Shown here: piece by piece, positions 28,455 to 37,299 of the stretch
How positions within the stretch are numbered: position 1 is the first letter of the stretch
Layout of the letters: every line of letters begins with the position of its first letter
Source: Streptomyces sp. NBC_00690
Lineage (GTDB): Bacteria > Actinomycetota > Actinomycetes > Streptomycetales > Streptomycetaceae
Assembly (NCBI RefSeq): GCF_036226685.1
Contig: NZ_CP109009.1
Span: forward strand, 6,227,501-6,291,500
Length of the DNA stretch: 64,000 nt
Direction of reading: 5' to 3'
Position numbers and translations under genes: made by a program
The notes under the pieces: model-generated
Databases searched by the model: none
Told to the model about the DNA's origin: nothing
Seen by the model: the letters and a program-made list of their open reading frames with translations, nothing else

Positions 28455-29606
28455 TCAGCCGGTCAGCGGGGCCGCGGCGAGCGTCGCCACCGCCCACGTC
28501 AGGGGAGCGAAGACCAGCAGGAGGGCCGCCCCCCGCAGTGCGGCGGCCATGCGCAGGGAGCCTGCCGGAGCCCCCAACCCCCGCAGTTCGCCCATGGTCT
28601 CGGTACGGGTGCGACGCACGTCGACGGCGGTGATCAGCAGTGTCGCCGATGTACAGGCGATCACCAGTGCGGCCCCGAGGCCGGTCAGGGGACCGAAGGG
28701 CCGTGGCCCCTCACCCGCGAGCGTCCAGGCCGCGATCATCGCCGAAGCCACGGCACACACCACTCCCAGGGGGCGTCCGATCCGATGTGACTCGGCCATC
28801 AGGACCCGGCCCGCGAGCAGCCGTACCGCACCCGGTCGGAAGGTTTGCAGCAGTCGTCCGCAGAAGTGGGTCAGCGCCGGGCCGGCGATCGCCAGGCCCA
28901 CGGCGGTCAGCGCCCAGCCGACGAGGACCCCCACCGGGTTGCTGTCGAGCTCCCCGGGCAGCTGGACCGATGCGCCGCCGTCCGTGTGGGCCGCGTACGT
29001 GCCGACCGCGAGGCCCACCGCCGTCAAGGTGCACCCCCAGGGCAGTCCGCCCGGCGCGGCGGGAGGCGCCGGGCGGGCATCGGGAGCAGGGTCGCCCTCC
29101 CGCGGACGCAGGGCGAGGGCCGCCGCGGCCGTGGCGCCCAGCGGGGCGAGCGTCAGGAGGGTCAGGGTGGCCGCGAAGGGCAACGGCTGCTCGGCGGCGA
29201 GCAATTCGGCTGCGGCACCATCGAAGGGCAGACCGGTGAGATCACCCCGTAGATGGAGGAAGAGCAGGAGGGCGAGCGCGCTGCCGAGGGTCCCCGCAAC
29301 GGCGGTGGACGACGCGGAGAGCAGCGCCATCCGCCCCGGTCCCAGACCGATGGCGGACAGGCCGGTGCGCGGTCGGGTACCGGGGTCGGTACGGGCCACC
29401 GCCACCGCGAACTGGACGGTGGCGGCGAGCGGGATCGCGCACCAGGACAGGCGCAGCAGGGAAGCCGCCGAGTCCCCGGGGTGAGCCAGCGCATGGGTCA
29501 GCGCGCACAAGAGCAGAAAGCCGACTCCCGCGGACGCCGCGGCCACCAGCAGTCGCCGCAGGAGTACCAGGGGGTGGGCGCCGCGGGCTAGACGGAGAGC
29601 GAGCAC
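28455..29606 (-). CDS. ABC transporter permease (FtsX-like)
   Basis: A 383-aa polytopic membrane protein with about eight to ten hydrophobic segments (for example LVLLRRLLVAAASAGVGFLLLCAL, LIACTSATLLITAV-like stretches and a final AAALRGAALLLVFAPLTWAVATL). It resembles the permease partner of exporter-type MacB/LolD ATPases. GTG 29606 lies inside the ATPase end (19-base overlap), so the two are coupled. Substrate unknown; peptide or lipid efflux, or antibiotic stress, are typical for such pairs. Confidence 0.75.
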   Translation of the reverse strand: MLALRLARGAHPLVLLRRLLVAAASAGVGFLLLCALTHALAHPGDSAASLLRLSWCAIPLAATVQFAVAVARTDPGTRPRTGLSAIGLGPGRMALLSASSTAVAGTLGSALALLLFLHLRGDLTGLPFDGAAAELLAAEQPLPFAATLTLLTLAPLGATAAAALALRPREGDPAPDARPAPPAAPGGLPWGCTLTAVGLAVGTYAAHTDGGASVQLPGELDSNPVGVLVGWALTAVGLAIAGPALTHFCGRLLQTFRPGAVRLLAGRVLMAESHRIGRPLGVVCAVASAMIAAWTLAGEGPRPFGPLTGLGAALVIACTSATLLITAVDVRRTRTETMGELRGLGAPAGSLRMAAALRGAALLLVFAPLTWAVATLAAAPLTG

Positions 29607-30325
29607 TCGGCCCGACCTTCCGGTGCGGTGTCGGTCAGCGAGGTCACCCGACGGCCGTCGACGAGGACGGCGGTCCGGTCGGCGAGCGCCGCCACCTCGG
29701 GGTCGTGGGTGGCGAGCACCACGGTGACACGGTGGGAGCGGGCGGCTGCCAGCACCGTCCGCAGGAGGTGGGCGTGGTCCGAGCGGTGCAGGGACGCGGT
29801 GGGTTCGTCGGCGAAGAGGACGCCCGGGGTGGCCGCCAGCGCGCGGGCGGCCGTGGTGCGTTGCCGTTGTGCCTGGTTGAGCGCGTGGGGGCGGTGTCGG
29901 GCGAGATGTCCGATGTCGAGGCGTTCGAGCCACTCCAGAGCGGTCGCCTTGGCGCTGCGGCGTGAGGTGCCGCGCAGCAGCAGGGGGAGCGCCGTGTTCT
30001 CCCAGGCGGTGAGTTCCGGGACGAGACCGGGCTCGGGGCCGATCCAGGCGAAGTGGTCGCGGCGCAGCCGTTCGCGCTGGAGCGGGGGCAGGGTGTGGAC
30101 GGGGGAGCCGTCGAACCAGACCTCCCCCTCGTCCGCGAGGGTCTGCCCGGACAGGCAGCGCAGCAGTGTGGTCTTTCCGCTGCCGCGGGGCCCGCATACG
30201 GCGAGGACCTCTCCCTTGCGCACCCCGAGCGAGACACCGGCGAGCGCGGGTGATCCGTTGTGGGCGTGGTGGAGGGCGCGTGCCCAGATCACATCGTTGT
30301 CCGGCGGGGCCACCATGGCGTACAC
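29588..30325 (-). CDS. ABC transporter ATP-binding protein with degenerate signature motif
   Basis: A 245-aa ATPase of the MacB/LolD type. Walker A is GPRGSGKTTLL, Walker B VLFADEPTASLH, and the switch histidine is in LATHDPEVAALAD. The ABC signature, normally LSGGQ, reads LNQAQRQR, an unusual departure in the residues that clamp the second ATP. It may still work as part of a heterodimer with asymmetric sites, or act with low activity. ATG 30325 is used; ATG 30316 is close by. First gene of a two-gene operon with the permease. Confidence 0.85.
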   Translation of the reverse strand: MYAMVAPPDNDVIWARALHHAHNGSPALAGVSLGVRKGEVLAVCGPRGSGKTTLLRCLSGQTLADEGEVWFDGSPVHTLPPLQRERLRRDHFAWIGPEPGLVPELTAWENTALPLLLRGTSRRSAKATALEWLERLDIGHLARHRPHALNQAQRQRTTAARALAATPGVLFADEPTASLHRSDHAHLLRTVLAAARSHRVTVVLATHDPEVAALADRTAVLVDGRRVTSLTDTAPEGRAECSLSV

Positions 30326-30426
30326 CTCGGTTCTGATCAGATTCGTCGTCCCTCGTACGACGGAACGAAGCCAGGCCGATCGGTCACTCGCACGCTAGGC
30401 AGCCGGATGCGGGCTGCCGGGAAGCA

Positions 30427-30475
30427 CACGGCCCGGGTGCGCGCCATCCACTCGGATGGGCGTACCCGGGCCGTG
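30427..30475. terminator. long bidirectional hairpin after the aminotransferase gene
   Basis: A perfect 12-bp outer stem (CACGGCCCGGGT / ACCCGGGCCGTG) encloses an inner CCATCC-ACTC-GGATGG stem. It lies 35 bases beyond the 3' end of the aminotransferase gene (minus strand) and upstream of the ABC operon; it probably stops transcripts from the former. Confidence 0.7.
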
Positions 30476-30509
30476 TTGCGGGGCCGAGATCAGACCGTGG
30501 CGGTCGTGA

Positions 30510-31895
30510 TCAGAGCTTGGTCCACGCCTCGGTGAGGACGGTCCGCAGCACCTGCTCGATCTCGTCGAACGTCGTCTGGTCCGCGATCAGCGGCGGCGCG
30601 AGCTGGATGACCGGGTCGCCGCGGTCGTCGGCCCGGCAGTACAGGCCGTTGTCGTACAGCGCCTTCGAGAGGAAGCCGTACAGGACGCGCTCGGTCTCCT
30701 CGTCGGTGAAGGTCTCCTTGGTGGCCTTGTCCTTCACCAGTTCGATGCCGTAGAAGAAGCCGTTTCCGCGTACGTCACCGACGATCGGCAGGTCGTAGAG
30801 CTTCTCCAGCGTGGCCTTGAAGTTGCCCTCGTTGTCGAGGACGTGCTGGTTGAGGCCCTCGCGCTCGAAGATGTCGAGGTTGGCGATGCCGACGGCCGCG
30901 GAGACCGGGTGGCCGCCGAAGGTGTAGCCGTGCAGGAAGGTGTTGTCGCCCTTGTAGAACGGCTCGGCGAGCTTGTCCGAGATGATGCAGGCACCGATCG
31001 GGGAGTAGCCCGAGGTCATGCCCTTGGCACAGGTGATCATGTCCGGGATGTAGCCGAACTTGTCACAGGCGAAGGTGGTGCCGAGCCGGCCGAAGGCGCA
31101 GATGACCTCGTCCGATACGAGCAGCACGTCGTACTGGTCGCAGATCTCGCGCACCCGCTGGAAGTAGCCGGGCGGGGGCGGGAAGCAACCGCCCGCGTTC
31201 TGTACGGGCTCCAGGAACACCGCGGCCACGGTGTCGGCGCCCTCGAAGAGGATCTCCTGCTCGATCTGGTCGGCGGCCCAGCGGCCGAACGCCTCGGGGT
31301 CGTCGCCGTAGATCGAGGCACGGTAGATGTTGGTGTTGGGCACCTTGTGCGCGCCGGGCACCAGCGGCTCGAAGGGGGCCTTCAGCGCGGGCAGACCGGT
31401 GATGGACAGGGCGCCCTGCGGGGTGCCGTGGTAGGCGACCGCACGCGAGATGACCTTGTACTTGGTGTGGTGACCGCGCAGCTTCCAGTACTGCTTGGCG
31501 AGCTTCCACGCGGTCTCGACCGCTTCGCCGCCACCGGTGGTGAAGAAGACCTTGTTGAGGTCGCCCGGGGCCTCGTGGGCGAGGCGCTCGGCTAGCTCGA
31601 TGGCCTTCGGGTGGGCGTAGGACCACACCGGGAAGAAGGCCAGTTCCTGGGCCTGCTTGTACGCGGTCTCGGCCAGCTCTATGCGGCCGTGTCCGGCGTT
31701 GACGACGAAGAGTCCGGCGAGCCCGTCGATATAGCGCTTGCCCTGGTCGTCGTAGATGTAGGTGCCCTCACCGCGAACGATGGTGGGGACGGGGTTGTGC
31801 TCGTACGACGACATGCGGGTGAAGTGCATCCACAGGTGGTCGTAGGCGGTCTTGGAGAGGTCGCTGCGGTTGCTCACGGCTATCGGGTTCCCCAC
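30510..31895 (-). CDS. class III aminotransferase (putrescine/omega-amino acid type)
   Basis: PLP-dependent transaminase of 461 aa. The PLP lysine lies in CAKGMTSGYSPIGA; other class III markers are FFTTGGGEAVETAWKLAKQY, ISRAVAYHGTPQGALS, VFLEPVQNAGGCF, LLVSDEVICAFGRLG and HGYTFGGHPVSAAVG. The context with an Lrp regulator, a divergent aldehyde dehydrogenase and polyamine transporters points to deamination of putrescine or a similar amine to aminobutyraldehyde. Its S. coelicolor counterpart has, from memory, been linked to polyamine use. GTG 31895 gives MGNPIAVS and overlaps the Lrp gene by 16 bases; GTG 31877 is an alternative. Confidence 0.88.
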   Translation of the reverse strand: MGNPIAVSNRSDLSKTAYDHLWMHFTRMSSYEHNPVPTIVRGEGTYIYDDQGKRYIDGLAGLFVVNAGHGRIELAETAYKQAQELAFFPVWSYAHPKAIELAERLAHEAPGDLNKVFFTTGGGEAVETAWKLAKQYWKLRGHHTKYKVISRAVAYHGTPQGALSITGLPALKAPFEPLVPGAHKVPNTNIYRASIYGDDPEAFGRWAADQIEQEILFEGADTVAAVFLEPVQNAGGCFPPPPGYFQRVREICDQYDVLLVSDEVICAFGRLGTTFACDKFGYIPDMITCAKGMTSGYSPIGACIISDKLAEPFYKGDNTFLHGYTFGGHPVSAAVGIANLDIFEREGLNQHVLDNEGNFKATLEKLYDLPIVGDVRGNGFFYGIELVKDKATKETFTDEETERVLYGFLSKALYDNGLYCRADDRGDPVIQLAPPLIADQTTFDEIEQVLRTVLTEAWTKL

Positions 31896-32386
31896 GTGTA
31901 GGTCTGCTTCTTGAGCTTGAGGTAGACGAAGCTCTCGGTGGACCGCACACCGGGGAGGGCACGAATCCGCTTGTTGATCACTTCGAGCAAGTGGTCGTCG
32001 TCCTCGCAGACGACCTCCACCATCAGATCGAAGGAGCCCGCGGTCATCACCACGTACTCGCATTCGTCCATGCCGGTCAGCGCTTCTGCCACCGGGTCGA
32101 GGTCGCCCTCGACCCGGATGCCGATCATCGCCTGACGACGGAAGCCCACGGTGAGCGGGTCCGTCACGGCGACGATCTGCATCACGCCCTGATCGAGGAG
32201 CTTCTGGACGCGCTGTCGCACGGCCGCTTCGGAAAGGCCCACGGCCTTGCCGATCGCGGCGTACGGTCGACGCCCGTCCTCTTGGAGCTGCTCGATGATC
32301 GCGAGGGAGACGGCATCGATCGTCGGGGACGATCCGCTGCCGCTCCTGGAGTCTGCGCTTCGACTGGCCACCAGCTCACCATGCAC
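31880..32386 (-). CDS. Lrp/AsnC family transcriptional regulator
   Basis: A 168-aa feast/famine regulator. The N-terminal helix-turn-helix lies at about 25-70 (DGRRPYAAIGKAVGLSEAAVRQRVQKLLDQG) and the C-terminal RAM effector domain covers about 80-160 (GIRVEGDLDPVAEALTGMDECEYVVMTAGSFDLM). GTG 32386 is preferred; the track of open frame continues 7 codons farther. It is coupled to the aminotransferase and divergent from the aldehyde dehydrogenase, so it probably controls both. A counterpart at this place in S. coelicolor has been described as a polyamine-response regulator (from memory). Confidence 0.88.
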   Translation of the reverse strand: MHGELVASRSADSRSGSGSSPTIDAVSLAIIEQLQEDGRRPYAAIGKAVGLSEAAVRQRVQKLLDQGVMQIVAVTDPLTVGFRRQAMIGIRVEGDLDPVAEALTGMDECEYVVMTAGSFDLMVEVVCEDDDHLLEVINKRIRALPGVRSTESFVYLKLKKQTYTWGTR

Positions 32387-32480
32387 CGGGAGTCGTCGCT
32401 CTCGCAAGCCCCGACCGATGAAATTCGTTGATATGTGCTGCCGATCTCACTGAATCCGTAGATTGGGGGTGCTGGGGCTA

Positions 32481-32508
32481 TTGAAAACGTCGCTGGTGCG
32501 CTTAGGCT
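32481..32508 (+). promoter_or_regulatory. probable housekeeping promoter of the aldehyde dehydrogenase gene
   Basis: TTGAAA (32481-32486), a 16-base spacer and TAGGCT (32503-32508) match the HrdB-type consensus. Transcription would start near 32515, giving a leader of about 40 bases. The Lrp gene is divergent, and operator sites for it may lie in 32390-32480. Confidence 0.55.
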
Positions 32509-32553
32509 GGCCGCGACTCACCCATCGGAGATCTGACAGGAGGGGTGGCAACA

Positions 32554-33990
32554 ATGACCACCGAGCTGCGACGTCTGCGCAACTACATCAACGGGGAGTT
32601 CCGGGACGCCGCCGACGGCCGGACGATTGATGTCATCAACCCCGCCACCGGAGATGTCTACGCTGCCTCCCCGCTCTCCGGGCAGGCTGACGTCGATGCC
32701 GCCATGGACGCCGCGGAGGCAGCCTTCCCCGCCTGGCGCGATGCGACCCCGGCCGAGCGGCAGCGCGTACTGCTCAAGATCGCGGACGCGGTGGAGGAGC
32801 GGGCCGAGGACCTGATCGCCATCGAGTCCGAGAACACCGGCAAGCCGCTGGAACTCGTCCGCACCGAAGAGATCCCGCCCATGGTGGACCAGATCCGCTT
32901 CTTCGCCGGTGCCGCGCGAATGCTGGAAGGCCGCTCCGCCGGTGAGTACATGGAGGGTTTCACCTCCATCATCCGCCGGGAGCCGGTCGGCGTCTGCGCG
33001 CAGGTCGCCCCCTGGAACTACCCGATGATGATGGCCGTCTGGAAGTTCGCCCCGGCGCTCGCCGCGGGCAACACCGTCGTCCTCAAGCCGTCGGACACCA
33101 CCCCCGCGTCCACGGTGCTGCTGGCCGAGATCATCGGTGCCATCGTCCCCAAGGGCGTCTTCAACGTCATCTGCGGCGACCGTGACACCGGCCGCGCAAT
33201 GGTCGAGCACCCCACCCCGGCGATGGCCTCCATCACCGGTTCGGTACGTGCGGGCATGCAGGTGGCCGAGTCCGCAGCCAAGGACGTCAAGCGCGTTCAC
33301 CTGGAGCTGGGCGGCAAGGCCCCCGTCGTGGTCTTCGAGGACACCGACATCGCCAAGGCCGTCGAGGACATCGCGGTCGCCGGATACTTCAACGCCGGCC
33401 AGGACTGTACGGCTGCGACCCGCGTCCTCGTCCACGAGTCCATCCACGACGAGTTCGTGGCCGCCCTCGCCAAGACCGCGTCCGAGACCAAGACGGGTGC
33501 GCCCGACGAGGACGTGCTCTACGGCCCCCTGAACAACGCCAACCAGCTCGCCCAGGTCTCCGGGTTCATCGACCGGCTGCCGGCGCACGCCAAGGTGGAG
33601 GCGGGCGGCAAGCGCGTAGGGGACAAGGGGTACTTCTACGCCCCCACCGTGGTCTCCGGCCTCAAGCAGGACGACGAGATCATCCAGAACGAGGTCTTCG
33701 GTCCGGTCATCACCGTCCAGTCCTTCACCGACGAGGCGCAGGCGCTCGGGTGGGCCAACGACGTCGAGTACGCGTTGGCGTCCTCCGTGTGGACCAAGGA
33801 CCACGCGCGTGCCATGCGGATGTCGAAGGCGCTCGACTTCGGTTGCGTCTGGATCAACACCCACATCCCGCTCGTGGCCGAGATGCCGCACGGCGGCTAC
33901 AAGAAGTCCGGGTACGGCAAGGACCTGTCCGCCTACGGCTTCGAGGACTACACGCGGATCAAGCACGTGATGACGTCCCTCGACGGCTGA
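32554..33990 (+). CDS. aldehyde dehydrogenase (gamma-aminobutyraldehyde type)
   Basis: NAD(P)-dependent enzyme of 478 aa that would oxidise aminobutyraldehyde or its gamma-glutamyl form to the acid. Visible motifs: WNYPMMMAVWKFAPALAAGN, ITGSVRAGMQV, the general base in LELGGKAPVVVFED, the nucleophile in GQDCTAATR, and EVFGPV. ATG 32554 is preferred to GTG 32545 because AGGAGGGG ends 7 bases before it. It belongs to the gamma-aminobutyraldehyde dehydrogenase group. A clear paralogue lies at 40204. Confidence 0.9.
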   Translation: MTTELRRLRNYINGEFRDAADGRTIDVINPATGDVYAASPLSGQADVDAAMDAAEAAFPAWRDATPAERQRVLLKIADAVEERAEDLIAIESENTGKPLELVRTEEIPPMVDQIRFFAGAARMLEGRSAGEYMEGFTSIIRREPVGVCAQVAPWNYPMMMAVWKFAPALAAGNTVVLKPSDTTPASTVLLAEIIGAIVPKGVFNVICGDRDTGRAMVEHPTPAMASITGSVRAGMQVAESAAKDVKRVHLELGGKAPVVVFEDTDIAKAVEDIAVAGYFNAGQDCTAATRVLVHESIHDEFVAALAKTASETKTGAPDEDVLYGPLNNANQLAQVSGFIDRLPAHAKVEAGGKRVGDKGYFYAPTVVSGLKQDDEIIQNEVFGPVITVQSFTDEAQALGWANDVEYALASSVWTKDHARAMRMSKALDFGCVWINTHIPLVAEMPHGGYKKSGYGKDLSAYGFEDYTRIKHVMTSLDG

Positions 33991-34000
33991 CCCCAGCTTC

Positions 34001-34032
34001 GTGCCCCGCCCGGTCCCTCCGGTGCGGGGCAC
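34001..34032 (+). terminator. hairpin after the first aldehyde dehydrogenase gene
   Basis: A perfect 9-bp stem, GTGCCCCGC / GCGGGGCAC, with an inner CCGG...CCGG pairing. It begins 10 bases after the stop codon. No T-run, as usual for Streptomyces terminators. Confidence 0.6.
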
Positions 34033-34176
34033 GGGCATGTCCGGGGCGACAGCGGGTCGGACGCGGGAGGACGCGGGGTGGTCCCCTACCCCCGCTGCAC
34101 CCCGTCGACACGGGCATGTCCGGGTCGGACGCGGGAGGACGCGGGGTGGTTCCCTACCCCCGCTGCACCCCGTCGA
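34030..34176 (+). repeat. two-copy direct repeat (79 and 68 bp)
   Basis: Copy 1 (34030-34108) and copy 2 (34109-34176) both begin CACGGGCATGTCCGGG and end CCGCTGCACCCCGTCGA; copy 1 carries an 11-base insertion and there is one C/T difference. Each copy holds a GCGGGG...CCCCGC hairpin. The near identity implies a recent tandem duplication in the spacer before the orphan binding-protein gene. Confidence 0.92.
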
Positions 34177-34277
34177 ATGATCGACAAGGTGTCCCGCCCC
34201 GCCGTCAGGGGTCGACGGACCGTCCATTGTCCACAGCCGGTCACACCGGACATCCTGCGCAGGTGTCAGCGCTACGG

Positions 34278-35459
34278 ATGAATCCCATGTCACGGCGGTC
34301 CCTGCTGCGCGCGCTCGGTGCGGGCGCCGCCCTCGCCGGCGGTGCTGCCCTCACCGGCTGCGGGGTGCCGGCCGCCTATGTGCAGCCCGGCGATCGCGCA
34401 GGCCGGGACCGGTCGGCGCAGGATCGCAGCGTCCACTTCGCGAACTGGCCGCTGTACATCGACACCGACGAGAAGAACGAGTCCCGTCGGCCCACGCTGG
34501 CCGCCTTCACCGAGCGCACCGGAATCAAGGTCCGCTACACAGAGGAGATCAACGACAACGACGAGTTCTTCGGCAAGGTCAGTCCGGCCCTGATGAACCA
34601 CCAGGAGACCGGCCGGGACCTCATCGTGATCAGCGACTGGATGGCCGCCCGATTCGTCCGGCTCGGCTGGGTGCAGGAGATGGACCGGGCCCGGCAGCCG
34701 AACGTCACCCGGTATCTGGACCCCCAACTGCGCTCGCCCGCTTTCGACGAGGGCCGGCTGCACAGCGTCCCCTGGCAGTCCGGGATCACGGGCATCGCCT
34801 ACAACCGCAAGAAGCTCGGCCGGGAACTGCGGAGCACCGCGGATCTGTGGGCGGACGACCTGCGGGGGCGGGTCACCCTGCTCTCCGGGCTCGACGAGTC
34901 CTTCGCCCTCCTGATGCAGGGCGAGGGCGTGGACGTCACCCGCTGGACCGAGGACGACTTCCACGACATGTGCGACCGGGTGGAACGCATGGTGAAGCGC
35001 CGCCACATCCGACGCTTCACCGGCAACGACTACATCAAGGACCTCGACAGCGGGGACGTGCTGGCGTGCCAGGCGTACTCGGGGGACGTCATCCAACTTC
35101 AGGCGGACAACCCCGACATCGCCTTCGTCGTGCCCGAGGAGGGCGGCGAACTCTGGGCCGAGAGCCTGATGATCCCCAACCTCGCCCATCACAAGCGCAA
35201 CGCCGAGGCGCTGATCGACCACTACTACCAGCCGGAGGTCGCCGCCGAACTCGCGAGCTGGGTCAACTACGTCTGCCCGGTGCCCGCGGCCCGTGACGTC
35301 CTGGCCTCCGCCAAGGACGAGGAGACCGCGGCCCTCGCCGAAGACCCACTGATCTTCCCCGACGACGAGATGCGCCGCCGACTCGCCATCGCCCGGGACA
35401 TCACCTCCGCGGAACGGGTCCGGCTCGCACAGCGCTGGAACACGATCGCGGGTCTATGA
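34278..35459 (+). CDS. polyamine-type ABC substrate-binding lipoprotein (orphan)
   Basis: A 393-aa PotD/PotF-like receptor for spermidine or putrescine. The N terminus has twin arginines (SRRSLLRALG, Arg6-Arg7) and a lipobox LTGC (Cys28), suggesting Tat export and lipid anchoring. The binding-protein fold is marked by FANWPLYIDTDE, GIKVRYTEEINDNDEFFGKV, RRFTGNDYIKDLDSGD and YYQPEVAAELASWVNYV. It is clearly paralogous to the protein at 41771 but has no permease or ATPase genes beside it, so it may share the PotABC at 43102-45967. ATG 34287 is an alternative start. Confidence 0.88.
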   Translation: MNPMSRRSLLRALGAGAALAGGAALTGCGVPAAYVQPGDRAGRDRSAQDRSVHFANWPLYIDTDEKNESRRPTLAAFTERTGIKVRYTEEINDNDEFFGKVSPALMNHQETGRDLIVISDWMAARFVRLGWVQEMDRARQPNVTRYLDPQLRSPAFDEGRLHSVPWQSGITGIAYNRKKLGRELRSTADLWADDLRGRVTLLSGLDESFALLMQGEGVDVTRWTEDDFHDMCDRVERMVKRRHIRRFTGNDYIKDLDSGDVLACQAYSGDVIQLQADNPDIAFVVPEEGGELWAESLMIPNLAHHKRNAEALIDHYYQPEVAAELASWVNYVCPVPAARDVLASAKDEETAALAEDPLIFPDDEMRRRLAIARDITSAERVRLAQRWNTIAGL

Positions 35460-35638
35460 CCGGACCGTGGCCTGGCCGGACCGGGGGCTGGATCGTGGGT
35501 CGTGCCCAGGATGACCGAAGGGCCACCGGGGCGTCCGCGGTTCAGTTTCGCCCCTGCCCCGCCTTCCGTCCGGGCCGCATCGGTCGACGAGTCGGGTTCC
35601 ATCGCCGGGCCCGGGAGACCCCGTGATGTCCCGTACGC

Positions 35639-36433
35639 CTAGGGCTTGCGGCCCACCGCGCCGTACTGCGCCACCCGTGGAGGCAGCTCCACGCCGTCCT
35701 CCACCCGCCAGTGCGCACAGCACACCACGCCCGGCTCCAGGATCTCCAGGCCGTCGAAGAACGAGGTGATCTCCGCCCCCGTACGAGCGGTGATGGGCGG
35801 GGTGGCGTTCTCGTTCCAGAACGCCATCGCGTCGGTGTTGCCCTCACCGCCGAGTTCCAGCGTCGGATGGGTGACCACCAGATGGCTGCCGGAAGGCATC
35901 GCGGACATCAGGGAACGGGCGATCGAACGGGCCTGGTCGGTGTCGAGCACGAAGTTCAGGATGCCCAGCATTATCACGGCCACCGGACGTGTCAGATCCA
36001 GTGCTCCATCCACGGTACGGACGGCACGGACGATCGCCTGCGGATCGTGGGCGTCCGCGTCGACGTACGAGGTCGCGCCCTCCGGGGAACTGGTGAGCAG
36101 CGCCCGGGCGTGGGCCAGCACGATCGGGTCGTTGTCGACGTACACGATCCGGGAGTCGGGGGCGATGCGCTGGGCGACCTCGTGGGTGTTCTCCGCGGTG
36201 GGCAGCCCCGTCCCGATGTCGAGGAACTGCCGTACGCCGAGGTCGGCGGTCAGATGGGTCACCGCACGCCGTAGGAACGACCGGTCCGCGCGGGCCACTT
36301 CCCCGATGCTCGGATAGAGGGCGGTGATGTGGTCACCCACGGCGCGATCGACCGGGTAGTTGTCCTTGCCGCCGAGCCAGTGATTCCAAACTCGGGCGTT
36401 ATGGGCGACATCGGTACGGATTCGGTCATTCAT
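35639..36433 (-). CDS. SAM-dependent methyltransferase, DUF574 family
   Basis: A 264-aa protein of the actinobacterial S-adenosylmethionine methyltransferase family PF04672. Family marks are ARVWNHWLGGKDNYPVDR at the N terminus, the SAM-binding QFLDIGTGLPTAENTHEVAQ, VYVDNDPIVLAHARALL and the second half HLVVTHPTLE. GAGGAG precedes ATG 36433 on the minus strand. Streptomycetes carry many paralogues; the substrate is unknown. Confidence 0.88.
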   Translation of the reverse strand: MNDRIRTDVAHNARVWNHWLGGKDNYPVDRAVGDHITALYPSIGEVARADRSFLRRAVTHLTADLGVRQFLDIGTGLPTAENTHEVAQRIAPDSRIVYVDNDPIVLAHARALLTSSPEGATSYVDADAHDPQAIVRAVRTVDGALDLTRPVAVIMLGILNFVLDTDQARSIARSLMSAMPSGSHLVVTHPTLELGGEGNTDAMAFWNENATPPITARTGAEITSFFDGLEILEPGVVCCAHWRVEDGVELPPRVAQYGAVGRKP

Positions 36434-36484
36434 CGGCGGCTCCTCGGCCGGAGGGGGGCGGGTGGTCCATCATGCCCGAAATGA

Positions 36485-37213
36485 TCAAGTCGTCGTGGCC
36501 GGCGGGGAGTTCGGTACGCCTTCCGGAGTTGCGGCCGAGGACAGCACCGAACGCAGGGTGCCGATGCGGTTGCTGGTGATGGAGTCGATGCCCGCTGCCA
36601 GCAGTCGACGCATGGTGTGACGGGTGTCGGCGGTCCAGGCGGAGACCAACAGGCCGTCACGGTGGACACGATCCACGAGCCCCCGGCTGACCAGGCCAAA
36701 GCGGTAGTTGAGCGTGCGGGGGCGTACGGCGGCCAGGAGGACCGGGCGCGGCGGCGCCAGCGAGGTCCAGGTCAGGGCGATCTCCGCGGACGGATCGGCC
36801 GTGCGCACCGCGAGCATGGTGGCCGGTCCCGCGCAGTAGTACACCCGGTCCCCGGCTCCCCCTTCGCCGACCGCGCCCACGACCGTGCGTACCGACTCCG
36901 GTGTGGCACCCGGCAGATCGATCATCACGCGATGGTCCGACAGTGTGCGCAGGGCCTCGTCCAAGGTGGGCACGCCCTGCCCGGTCAGCCGGGCCACCTC
37001 GGTGTACGTGAGGTCCTTGAGCCGTCGGTCGTGGTTCCACAGGCGCTTCAGCGTGGCGTCGTGCAGCAGGACGGGTACGTGGTCCCGGGTCACCCGCACA
37101 TCGATCTCCACCGCATCGGCTCCCCTGGCCACGGCTGAGCGGAGCGAGGGGAGGGTGTTCTCACGGGCGAGGTAGGGATCGCCGCGGTGTCCCACGGCGG
37201 TGACGGTAGGCAT
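36485..37213 (-). CDS. glycerophosphodiester phosphodiesterase family protein
   Basis: A 242-aa single-domain enzyme that would release glycerol 3-phosphate from deacylated phospholipids. The GDPD signature appears as GHRGDPYLARENTLPSLRSAVARGADAVEIDVRVTRDHVPVLLHD in outline (His and Arg of GHRG; the Glu and Asp of EIDV; His of LLHD), with a TIM-barrel remainder. ATG 37213 (MPTVTAVGHRG) fits the family. No Shine-Dalgarno precedes it, while GACAAT lies about 10 bases upstream, so the mRNA could be leaderless. No signal peptide, so cytosolic. Confidence 0.88.
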   Translation of the reverse strand: MPTVTAVGHRGDPYLARENTLPSLRSAVARGADAVEIDVRVTRDHVPVLLHDATLKRLWNHDRRLKDLTYTEVARLTGQGVPTLDEALRTLSDHRVMIDLPGATPESVRTVVGAVGEGGAGDRVYYCAGPATMLAVRTADPSAEIALTWTSLAPPRPVLLAAVRPRTLNYRFGLVSRGLVDRVHRDGLLVSAWTADTRHTMRRLLAAGIDSITSNRIGTLRSVLSSAATPEGVPNSPPATTT

Positions 37214-37299
37214 GGCCCCATTGTCACCGCACTTCACGGCGTCCGCTGCCGGGTGGACCGGATGCTGCGCAACCGCCCCACCCGGCAGTGTCGGCTTGC

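Noticed and set aside
34063..34293. Short frames across the 79/68-bp direct repeat
   Set aside because: They exist only because the repeat is GC-rich; no ribosome site, and they overlap the hairpins.
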